Below are positions 56,371 through 64,000 of a stretch of 64,000 nt of DNA, in pieces. Made by a program: the position numbers and the translations under genes. This stretch comes from Branchiostoma floridae (taxonomy: Eukaryota; Chordata; Leptocardii; Amphioxiformes; Branchiostomatidae): the NCBI RefSeq assembly GCF_000003815.2, contig NC_049996.1, positions 15,588,336-15,652,335 on the forward strand, written 5' to 3'. Each line of letters starts with the position of its first letter. Positions within the stretch are counted from its first letter, which is position 1. The notes under the pieces are model-generated. The model was not told where the DNA came from and ran no database searches. It was given only the letters and a program-made list of their open reading frames with translations.

Positions 56371-56480
56371 TGCCTCGACCCGGGATTGAACCAGGGACCT
56401 TTAGATGTCCGTGTTTGTCAAGCCAGTATATCGGCTTCCGGGACTTCAGTCTAACGCTCTCCCAACTGAGCTATCGAGGC
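56371..56480 (-). tRNA. tRNA-Phe (anticodon GAA) with 37-nt intron
   Basis: The - strand folds as a complete tRNA. The acceptor stem is GCCTCGA/TCGAGGC with discriminator A. The D stem is GCTC/GAGC around AGTTGGGA. The anticodon stem is TTAGA/TCTAA, with loop CUGAAGA giving anticodon GAA. The T arm is CCTGG-TTCAATC-CCGGG. The mature length is 73 nt and the body closely follows the animal tRNA-Phe consensus. A 37-nt insert (56407-56443) lies exactly between positions 37 and 38, the standard eukaryotic tRNA intron site, and contains its own hairpin (AAGCC/GGCTT). A pol III terminator TTTTT follows five bases after the 3' end (56362-56366). The A box (TAGCTCAGTTGG) and B box (GGTTCAATCCC) are present. 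Confidence 0.92.
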
Positions 56481-56587
56481 ACTGGATGTTGCTCCGATTC
56501 CGACGGTATTCGGTTTATCCTCACCTTGAAGAACAGTTAGTAGAGGTACTCTCGCGAGTAAAGCGGCTGTACTCAAGTTAGACTTCT

Positions 56588-56985
56588 TTTCATCCTTCCT
56601 TCCTTCCTTCCTTCCTTCCTTCCCTTCCTGCTTCCTTCCTTACCTTCCTCCTTCCTTCCTTCCATCCATCCATCCTTCCTTCAATCCCTTCTTCCTTCCA
56701 TCCATCCATCCTTCCTTCAATCCTTCCTTCCTTCCTTTCTTCCATCCATCCATCCATCCATCCATCCATCCATCCATCCATCCATCCATCCATCCATCCA
56801 TCCATCCATCCATCCATCCATCCATCCATCCATCCATCCATCCATCTACCCATCCATCCATCCATCCATCCATCCATCCATCCATCCATCCATCCATCCA
56901 TCCATCCATCCATCCATCCATCCATCCATCCATCCATCCATCCATACATGCTTTGACCATCCACCCATCCATCCATCCATCCATC
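56588..56985. repeat. (CTTC)n/(CATC)n microsatellite
   Basis: About 150 bp of cttc units mixed with catc is followed by ~240 bp of nearly pure catc. Encoded MDGW-type frames on the - strand are repeat artefacts. Confidence 0.95.
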
Positions 56986-56987
56986 TA

Positions 56988-57175
56988 TGGGAGGAGAAGG
57001 CCTAAGAGGGAAGACCTAAGAACAGCTGGAGAAGGGACACTGAGGAAGAGATGAGGAGCATACAAATAATTAAGTAACAGCTGGCACGACCTGAGAGGGA
57101 AGGCCCAGAGACGTGTACAGTGGAGAACTATCATCGGTGGCCTATGCTCCGAATGGGGCAAAGGGCCCAATGTAT
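56988..57175 (+). pseudogene. decayed LINE reverse transcriptase tail
   Basis: One frame reads [20 protein letters not shown]. After a shift, another reads SWHDLRGKAQRRVQWRTIIG then GLCSEWGKGP. Together they resemble the arginine-rich C-terminus of non-LTR retrotransposon polyproteins (...RRPKRTWRR...EW..). A frameshift and a stop separate the parts, so it is dead. The microsatellite upstream has replaced the rest of the element. Confidence 0.65.
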
Positions 57176-57649
57176 GTAAAAACCAGCCCCTCCCCCTCCC
57201 CCTGTAATCTAATTATACCTGTTTGCTTGGTGTGCCGTCAGATCAGAAGTCTGACCTTTCACGTCCCATTCTCCAGGCTAGACGGACCACGTCAGAGCAC
57301 ACTTGTGCGTGCTGATTATATTTGTCTTACCCTAATAAACACGTCCCTCCCCCGCAAACACAAGCCGCAAGGTGCGAAGTAAACACCCACACCTACGTCT
57401 AGATTTCTTATCACAAAAATTGATAATTCTTTGTGATTTTGGTCAACGATATATAATCTTAGGGCTAATATGGATTTTGATTCCATATTTTTCTTAATTG
57501 ACTTCATTTAAAGTGTGATAGATGCGAAGGGTACAAGAGGGTGGAGCTCACAATGCATTGTTTGTTCCGTCAATACTTTGTGATATATTGGGATCTTTAT
57601 CGTTTCTGGGCATTTATAACCCCCGAGTGGACGTTATCAGGCCTTCCTT

Positions 57650-57970
57650 NNNNNNNNNNNNNNNNNNNNNNNNNNNNNNNNNNNNNNNNNNNNNNNNNNN
57701 NNNNNNNNNNNNNNNNNNNNNNNNNNNNNNNNNNNNNNNNNNNNNNNNNNNNNNNNNNNNNNNNNNNNNNNNNNNNNNNNNNNNNNNNNNNNNNNNNNNN
57801 NNNNNNNNNNNNNNNNNNNNNNNNNNNNNNNNNNNNNNNNNNNNNNNNNNNNNNNNNNNNNNNNNNNNNNNNNNNNNNNNNNNNNNNNNNNNNNNNNNNN
57901 NNNNNNNNNNNNNNNNNNNNNNNNNNNNNNNNNNNNNNNNNNNNNNNNNNNNNNNNNNNNNNNNNNNNNN
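57650..57970. other. assembly gap (321 N)
   Basis: A run of 321 N, not the 100-N placeholder, so probably a sized scaffold gap. Confidence 0.99.
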
Positions 57971-57979
57971 ACGTAGTCT

Positions 57980-58082
57980 CTGCACACAAACTCTGTTGTC
58001 CGGGATGTAACTAGCCCCTCCCAGGCAGCAGAGACCGTTGGATGTTGGGCGGGCTGCTATAAGCGAGATTTAATCAGGCTAG
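57980..58082 (-). repeat. dispersed repeat, 'cgcttatagcagcccgccca' family
   Basis: 'acacaaactctgttgtccgg' to 'gggcgggctgctataagcga' and 'gatttaatcaggcta' gives the whole unit of ~100 bp. Copies occur at 59105-59200 (same orientation), 13437-13545 (opposite) and partly at 37755, 43245 and 44575. Confidence 0.8.
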
Positions 58083-59104
58083 CCAAAAGGAGTGGTCGGA
58101 TAATTGTGAAGCACAGTTGAAGACGCATATGGAGTGGATCACGGCCATATTAGGTCTATGGGGGTAGTTCCTTCAGATTTGGACTCATTGAGATTGCAGA
58201 CAATGCAAGACATGGCAAACCCAGGCAGCTTAGCTGATATTGGGTGCCATCACATACATGTCACCATCCGAAATGACAATTGCGATCCCTCACAACATAT
58301 CCGATCGACCATATGACTATCGCAGCAGTTGCGTGTTCCATGTCCCATCCAAACATCTACTTGGGAGGAACGTCTTGTTCCTACCACGTCATTCGAATGG
58401 AGGCCGGAGGCTGGTAGAGAATAGTCCGGCTCAGACCATGGGCCTCGGAATTGTGTTTTTTTATTGCAATAAAGAGGAAATAAAGTACACAGTGGTGCCA
58501 CACTCAAATAAACTGGCATTTCAGCACGGGTAACCCGACAACAATTCCTCGGCCTACCCCCTATCCTCAGACTCTGTCGTAAGTGGCAGAGACAGGTGGA
58601 GGGAGGGAGTTCTGATTTTACAAACCATGTCGTTTTAGTTCCGCCTGCTTGGTGCCGCACATTAAAAGGCGTGGATATATTTATGGGGCGGAACGACAGG
58701 GAAGTGGGAGTGGGTCGCGCGTACGGAGTGATAAAATAGGCAGGTGCTTGGGAGCTGAATTTATCATGAAATTGGTCATATGTTCGCCTCTTCCCATCTC
58801 TGTCACAAATGATAGTCTATTGCAAATTCATGTCCGCGGGCTAATTACATGAAAGAAGAAACAGTGTAGAACAGTATACAATGTGTCTACTCTAGTCTAA
58901 AAGCTACGGTAAACTGTAACTTGTTGGGTTCAACTTCTTTTCTTGAGACAATGAAACCCACAAATAACCATATCACTTGAGGGCGTATGCCTTCAACTTA
59001 AGCTGTGTTGATTCTATTATATTGTAAATGAAATATTATCGTACAAAACAAAGGAAGCCTTTCGCCAGTTGTGATTTTCTCATGAGGACATGGAGAGTAG
59101 TCAC
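58083..59104. other. spacer with minor repeats
   Basis: The part at ~58250-58315 ('ccatccgaaatgacaattgc', 'gatccctcacaac') resembles 38280-38340. No gene is seen. Confidence 0.35.
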
Positions 59105-59200
59105 TACAACACAAACTCTGCTGTCCAGGGTTGTAACTGGACACTCCCCGAGGCCGGCGGATGTTGGGCGGGCTGCTATAAGTGAGATTTAATCAGGCTA
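59105..59200 (-). repeat. dispersed repeat, second full copy
   Basis: 'acacaaactctgctgtccag' to 'gggcgggctgctataagtga' and 'gatttaatcaggcta' matches 57980-58082 with a few substitutions and 'gaggccggcgg' in the centre. Confidence 0.8.
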
Positions 59201-59592
59201 CATGGAAAGATGCAGCCGCGAAACTGCAGGTTGTTATTCTATACTTTACCGCTAGGTGCGCTCGTGTGCTGTCGTGTTTGACCATATCATGTAAGTAGAC
59301 GGTTTGCTTTGCGCCTGTAACATTACTCATGAGGTCTTCAGACATACTACTGAATCTACTTAAAGCACAAAACTCACATAACTTCTGATGCAAAAAATAA
59401 AGTTGTCGACTAACATTTAGTAAAATCTTTATTGATAAAATGTAGAACACAGCTCTAAACTTGATGCTGTCTAAAATCTTTCATTGTGAAAGGTTCATGA
59501 TAAATCATAGAAGCCCAAAACAGCATACGTCGATGTAGGTTTCCAAAGAAAATGTAACAGTGGTGTTTAAGTACTGCCTATCGTCCTTCAAG

Positions 59593-59677
59593 GCTAAGCC
59601 AAAGTCAAGCTGAAGACAATTTGAACTTCCTGCTATCCTTTGAAATCCAAATGTCTTCAGCTTGACTTTGGCTTAGC
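59593..59677. repeat. perfect 25-bp inverted repeat
   Basis: The 25-bp arm 59593-59617 starts gctaagccaaagtcaag. It is exactly reversed at 59653-59677, ending gactttggcttagc, with a 35-bp loop. A third related 'aattgtcttcag' follows. Confidence 0.9.
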
Positions 59678-59809
59678 TTTGTTTTCTTTGGAATCCAAAT
59701 TGTCTTCAGTCTGAATTGTCTTACAACCTAACCAATGGGACATCTGAAATTGTCTTCATTCATAGTTAGAGTATAAAAGACCTGTTTCTTCCAAATCTCT
59801 TCACTGTCA

Positions 59810-59890
59810 CTGACGAAGTATAGTGGATTCTATCCGAAACGTCTGACCGTTTCAAAACCATATCCAGTTGCTTGAGTAACTATTGTTGGC
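59810..59890 (+). ncRNA. hammerhead-like motif in a dispersed element
   Basis: CTGACGAA (59810-59817), then a stem (GTATAG/CTATCC with one mismatch), GAAAC (59836-59840) and a short hairpin (ACG-tctgac-CGT) followed by 'ttcaaaaccatatccagttg'. The order CTGANGA, stem II, GAAA, short stem III matches type-I hammerhead ribozymes in retroelements, but there is an extra A after the first box. Stem I was not established. Treat it as a structural candidate. Confidence 0.35.
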
Positions 59891-60103
59891 GCAAAAACAG
59901 CATACTATTGGCTCATATCAGCCTCATAGGTAGCCGCAGGTGTGCAAACATGTGCATGCAAACTAGCCCGAACCCAACAGTCGCCTGTGGCTGCCTCATA
60001 GGTACATTGAGTTGGAATTAACGTGTGCCAATAGCTATCCTGGGTACCATCCTCTGTGGTAACCACTGGCTCAGGCTTTTCGGTGACTAGAGTGTTTTAT
60101 GTT

Positions 60104-60405
60104 GGGCCGAGTTGACCAGGGTGCAGGGCCGAGTTGACCAGGGTGCAGGGCCGAGTTGACTAAGGTGCAGGGCCGAGTTGACCAGGGTGCAGAGCCGAGT
60201 TGACCAGGGTGCAGGGCCGAGTTGACCAGGGTGCAGAGCCGAGTTGACCAGGGTGCAGGGCCGAGTTGACCAGGGTGCAGAGCCGAGTTGACCAGGGTGC
60301 AGGGCCGAGTTGACCAGGGTGCAGGGCCGAGTTGACCAGGGTGCAGGGCCGAGTTGACCAAGGTGCAGGGCCGAGTTGACCAGGGTGCAGGGCCGAGTTG
60401 ACCAG
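60104..60405. repeat. 22-bp minisatellite, 14 copies
   Basis: The unit is ggccgagttgaccagggtgca with an exact 22-bp period. The few variants are 'agagcc' for 'agggcc' and 'ctaagg' or 'ccaagg' for 'ccaggg'. A degenerate copy follows at ~60418-60430. Confidence 0.95.
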
Positions 60406-60471
60406 AACGATTTGCTAGGGCCGAGTTGGTAAAGGGCCTAAGCGTCCGACACCCGTTGTCTCATAGGTTCA

Positions 60472-60675
60472 TTGTCTGTAACCTGGTCATGTCTCAACTG
60501 CCTCAGAACAGGCAGAATATGCAAGACCCTCATGGCAAAGTGGGGTCTCAGCCCAGATGGACAGACTGCCTGTGATTGCGGACAGGAGCAGACTATGAAA
60601 CACCTTCTTGTCTCCCCCGGCCTCCTGTCCAAACCATGCACCAAAGAAGATCTGGAAGATCTGACCCTCAACTGA
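60472..60675 (+). pseudogene. LINE polyprotein C-terminal fragment
   Basis: About 67 residues, with SCLNCLRTGRICKTLMAKWG then LSPDGQTACDCGQEQTMKHL. The RLRTG...KWG...C.CG..QT..H pattern is the Cys/His segment after the RNase H-like region of many non-LTR elements. The 5' part is missing and the frame ends shortly after. It lies antisense to the SETD-like gene, just past its 3' end. Confidence 0.6.
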
Positions 60676-60684
60676 AGCCCTCTA

Positions 60685-60690
60685 TTTATT
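60685..60690 (-). terminator. candidate poly(A) signal of the SETD-like gene
   Basis: TTTATT on + is AATAAA on -, ~70 bp beyond the stop codon at 60758. Confidence 0.4.
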
Positions 60691-60757
60691 GAAGCAGGAA
60701 AGTGTAGTGATGACACAAAAGAAGAAGAAGAAGAAGATTGTCTATAACATTAATGGC

Positions 60758-62265
60758 CTATCGCCCGGAGAACAGTTTCCTGAGGACGCCCTTGGCAATG
60801 GCGACCTTGGAGCTGTGCTGCAGCATTTTCAAGCCATTTTCCAACAGCCTCTTCCTCTCCATCCCACAATACACCGCGAGGCGTCCGCAGGGTGACGTCA
60901 CTTCCTTTAACCTCTCTTCGTCTTCCTGTGGGAACAGAGCAATTTCTCTTGGTAAATTCTTTTTGTTGTTTTCAAGAAAATGTTAAGAAGCACATTGACA
61001 ACGACAAACATAAGATAATGTGAAAACAACGAACTACATAAAAACCAAGACAACAATTTTAGTCTTACAAATAAATAACATTTGTGAGAGGAACTTTTAA
61101 ATGGAAAGCCGGCCTCACAAACATTACAAATACTACATTATACCATATCAGAGACAAGAGTAAGTGTACATATCATTATTCACAATCACATGGTTATCAA
61201 AAGCCGACGTTCCGATAACAGTCTGTCACTTATTTTTGGCAATAATGACTATGAATGACACCTAGCTGCAGTGCAAAGAGAACCAGTCATTTTTAATTTT
61301 ATCCTGAAGAAGATGACTTGGAAAACCTGTGGTTGTTATTCTTATACAAAAGGTAACGTTAGTGTTTATAAAACGTTTTTGAAGGAACTTAACCTCTATG
61401 GAAGTGGCATATGTCCGAAGCCGTAGAGACAGCAGCCGACCGGCTACTTTCCGCGCACGCACATCCAAAGGTCCGTCCTCTTCAAAATGGCCCGTTCTTA
61501 GGTCCTCCCACATGTCTCTGAAAGAACCGGGGATGTTATGTTGCAGTTTGGAACTAAATCGCATGAGAGCGCTATTAGAAAGTCGCTATTGAATACGGCA
61601 ATGTTGGTCCAAGGAGGTTAAAAAAATCATTGACACTCACTCGTCATCTTGCTTGCACAGAAACACCATCAGCACTATCAGCAGTTGTGGGGACACACCA
61701 GTAACACCACAGGTCAGGTCGCTGGAAGAGAAACGCAGGGATGAGACATTTATCGCCCAGGGGCGGGTAGCAACTGACGTAAACATATATCCAATTCATT
61801 TCCTTTAAAAAAATCTTCTCAAAGTAGCTCAATTGTTGTTTACTTTTCTCCATTCTCCATATACAGGGGTGCCTAAGCATTTGCACGAGCCCTATGAGAT
61901 TCATACGAACATTATGTGATATGCACGAAACACTATGCGGAAAACGCGCGAACGTTATGAACATCACACGAATCACTATGTGAAAACGTACGAATCTTAT
62001 GTGATTCCCACGAATCGTCCGGATCTCATAGGGCATTTGCTTTGGTACCCCTGATATAATAAATCAAATCTAACAAAATCTTGGAAATGCCATATACAGC
62101 GTACTTGCGGTAGGGCCGTTATGCACAGAACATGCACCCACCACCAAAAAAGAACGTCCGATGGTTCTGTCACTCACCTGATGAGGTTGTTTCGCGCCAA
62201 AAACATGATCTTCCTCTCCAACAGCTCGTTGTTCTCAGGCTGTAGATACTCCAGAACGTCCTGAA
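60758..62265 (-). CDS. SETD3/4/6-type lysine methyltransferase, C-terminal four exons (5'-partial)
   Basis: Exons in transcript order are 62265-62178, 61721-61641, 61517-61394 and 60925-60758 (TAG). All introns are GT-AG and phases are consistent. The readable product is DVLEYLQPENNELLERKIMF, LARNNLIRSDLTCG, VTGVSPQLLIVLMVFLCKQD, then WEDLRTGHFEEDG, VAGRLLSLRLRTYATSIEED, EERLKEVTSPCGRLAVYCG and MERKRLLENGLKMLQHSSK, ending KGVLRKLFSGR. The pattern L..RL.TY.TS.EED......RLA...G.KR.L is the Rubisco-LSMT substrate-binding domain that follows the SET domain in SETD3, SETD4 and SETD6. Family members methylate lysine or histidine on non-histone and histone proteins. The catalytic SET domain would be in upstream exons beyond this window or in unrecognised exons. 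I cannot choose between the SETD paralogues. Confidence 0.7.
61865..62052. mobile_element. MITE with AGGGGT termini and internal ~22-bp repeats
   Basis: 'aggggtgcctaagcatttgc' with 'ccctatgagat' faces 'atctcatagggcatttgctt' with 'tggtacccct'. The interior is a set of ~22-bp repeats of the form 'cgaa.(c/t)nttatgtga', about five copies. It sits in the SETD-like intron between 62178 and 61721. Confidence 0.8.
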
Positions 62266-62835
62266 CTACAGAAAAGAAATAAAAAATGTTTCTGTTACAC
62301 GATTGTCGTAAGTTTCGTATAGCCGTCTTGGCAGAGCAAGACTTTCTACTTGACGATCGCCAGATCTGATGTCTGTTGTTCTACGGAATGGGAGAGGGGA
62401 GGGAAGGCAGATGGACTGCAGATGAGTAAGAGAAATTATACGAAGAGTTTTTTTTAGTAATGAGGAAAATTATTTTAAAAAATCAAAACCGCAGACAAGA
62501 TGCCTGGATTATATGCAAACAAGAAAGCTTTTAAAAAAAGCTGGCCGGGGCGCATTTGGAAGGACTACCTCAAAATTTCATGTTGTGTTCCAGTAAAATG
62601 TGCATCATTATTAAACTAGAAGTTTATATCTAAAATCTATGGGAAGTTGGCTGGAAACCTTTGTTCACTGGTATAATTGGATTTTCCGGCGTACTTTTGT
62701 GGGCGGAATTGTATCCCTTGTGTGCGCTGTGTGCCGGATATAAAAATCGTAAAAGAAACTCCGGTGCGAGACCACAGCCAAAGGCGGGAAGAGGTCCCGG
62801 ATGTGCATTGTCGTTCTTTCTTCGTGACAGAAATT
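62266..62835 (-). other. intron or flank without recognised exon
   Basis: This is the sequence between the first recognised SETD-like exon and the Helitron fragment. I looked for a further SETD exon and found none that is convincing. Confidence 0.4.
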
Positions 62836-64000
62836 TCACTGTGGAGAACCTCTTAATTGGAATTCCACACGAATCCAGTGATCTTTGATTCTACCAATGG
62901 GATGTTGTGGACTCTTCAGTATGAAGCGTAGAAGTGCATCAGTGCGTCTATTAAAGTGTATCGCACACATGACAGGGTCTGATCTCATTAGGTTCCATTT
63001 GTCTTGTTGTGGTAATGCTTTAGCTTCTTCATAGGTCAGGTCAGGATTCAGGGTCATGAACAATTCTGGCCAGTTTAAATCATTAGCAGACACAGTGACA
63101 AACCATGTTGGTGGTCCAATAGTGTTTATTTTTGCTAGCAAGTTTAGCAGTTGGTCCTTGAAGTAAGCTGCTGTTCCACGTATATTCTTCATAAAAGTGT
63201 ATGATGTGCTTTCAACATGTTGATCAATTTCATGATGCAGATCGCCTGCTGTTAGTGGCTGTGCTATGGATTGTGATCTAACATTACTCTGCTTTTGCAT
63301 TCTACATACAATGGATATCTGACTGTACAATTTCTTGATTTCATACGAGTTCAAGGCAAAGAAGAGCCATGGGATGTTTTTTCTCCAGCAATCATTGATA
63401 TTGAGCAAACGTGATTGGAAGTACTGTAAGTCTGTTAGTTGTACATCACGCGTCTGTTTGAAGCCATTTTTACCATATGGGTATAACTGTGGAAAACAGT
63501 GTTCCTCAAGATCAGTCTCTTTAAATATGCTTTGTGGTGGTGATGTTTCACGTGGTAGTGATATCACTGGGACATTGTCTGTTACATTCTGCAACAGAGA
63601 TTGTAACTGGACATTTGGATTAATGTAGTTACAGGGAAAAGCTGAGAGTTCTTGGACAGTAGAAGGTGCACTTGAGAAGTCTGGTTCATTGGCGTCTGTG
63701 ATCATTGGATTGAATTCACTTGACTTTTTTACCCAGTTTTCAAAGGTAGCTATGTTCACATGTGAATATAGATGATTATGCGTTACCAGCCATGTAAGAG
63801 CTTCATGCATTTTGGAAAATCGTACAATGTGTTGTGGGTCTGTTCTTTGTGTTTTACTTTCATTTGTCTGACAAGGGTGTACTATTACTAGCCCAGCTGT
63901 ATCTTGGGTATGTGGTAACAGTTGGCAAGTAGTTTCAATGTTGGTAGGGAAACTTATGGCTTGACCTTGTTCACCAAATTGTCCACCTGGTAATACAATT
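62836..64000 (-). mobile_element. Helitron replicase N-terminal region (partial, runs off the window)
   Basis: One frame is open from the right edge (first full codon at 63999) to a TGA at 62836, about 387 codons. Near the edge it reads LPGGQFGEQGQAISFP. The middle has EEHCFPQLYPYGKNGF, a typical Helitron motif. The distal part has RGTAAYFKDQLLNLLAKI, then GPPTWFVTVSANDLNWPELF, DPVMCAIHFNRRTDALLRFI and HWIRVEFQLRGSP. That is the Helitron-like N-terminal domain leading into the HUH endonuclease. The frame stops after RGSPQ, precisely where the HxH metal-binding motif should follow, so the replication domain is lost. No introns are visible. The reading strand matches the adjacent SETD-like gene. 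Confidence 0.85.

Noticed and set aside
56590-56984. MDGW repeat frames on the - strand
   Set aside because: They are translation of (CATC)n; 4-bp units give a repeating tetrapeptide by necessity.
60071-60361. 96-codon frame with repeating PGQLGPAPWSTRPCTLVNSA
   Set aside because: The 22-residue peptide repeat is three 22-bp minisatellite units read through; no other evidence for coding.
60104-60405. CRISPR array
   Set aside because: The repeats are contiguous with no unique spacers, and the genome is clearly eukaryotic.

Overview
The window is a eukaryotic, invertebrate-deuterostome type of locus. GT-AG introns split vertebrate-like genes, the genes are widely spaced, and short inverted-repeat elements (MITEs), SINE-like repeats, LINE fragments, minisatellites and N gaps are dense. 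Gene content and repeat style fit a cephalochordate (amphioxus, Branchiostoma-like) best; that assignment is inference from pattern, not a database match.

Layout. (1) About 1-5500, + strand: the 3' part of a KRIT1 (CCM1) orthologue. Seven exons encode the whole FERM domain and the natural C-terminus; the N-terminal half lies outside the window. (2) 7694-9238, - strand: an intronless TRIM-type coiled-coil/NHL-repeat gene, convergent with KRIT1. (3) 9240-15700: repeat-rich spacer with nested MITEs, a large inverted repeat, SINE-like copies and a LINE reverse transcriptase fragment. (4) 15754-19301, + strand: a complete five-exon Kelch-like (BTB-BACK-Kelch) gene, 579 residues. (5) 23724-50796, - strand: a complete five-exon WDR86 orthologue, 416 residues, convergent with the Kelch gene. 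Its second intron is about 24.4 kb and holds most of the mobile DNA in the window; its first intron has a GC donor. (6) 50800-60700: spacer with satellites, MITEs, two gaps, an intron-containing tRNA-Phe(GAA) gene and two decayed retrotransposon tails. (7) 60758-62265, - strand: the last four exons of a SET-domain lysine methyltransferase of the SETD3/4/6 type (the substrate-binding C-terminal domain). (8) 62836-64000, - strand: a Helitron replicase fragment running off the right edge.

The genes are not an operon or pathway. KRIT1 is a junctional adaptor, the TRIM-NHL and Kelch-like products are ubiquitin-system type proteins, WDR86 is a beta-propeller and the SETD-like product a protein methyltransferase.

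The most unusual signal is that, in three separate genes, the boundary of a conserved exon has been tandemly copied into the adjacent intron. In KRIT1 a 25-bp unit carrying the exon end and its splice donor is repeated 15 times, and the acceptor side of the same exon exists in three copies. The Kelch-like exon 1 donor and the WDR86 exon 3 donor side each exist in three copies. Other points of interest are the tRNA-Phe intron, the phase-supported GC-AG intron, and a CTGANGAA-stem-GAAAC RNA-like motif recurring in two unrelated elements.
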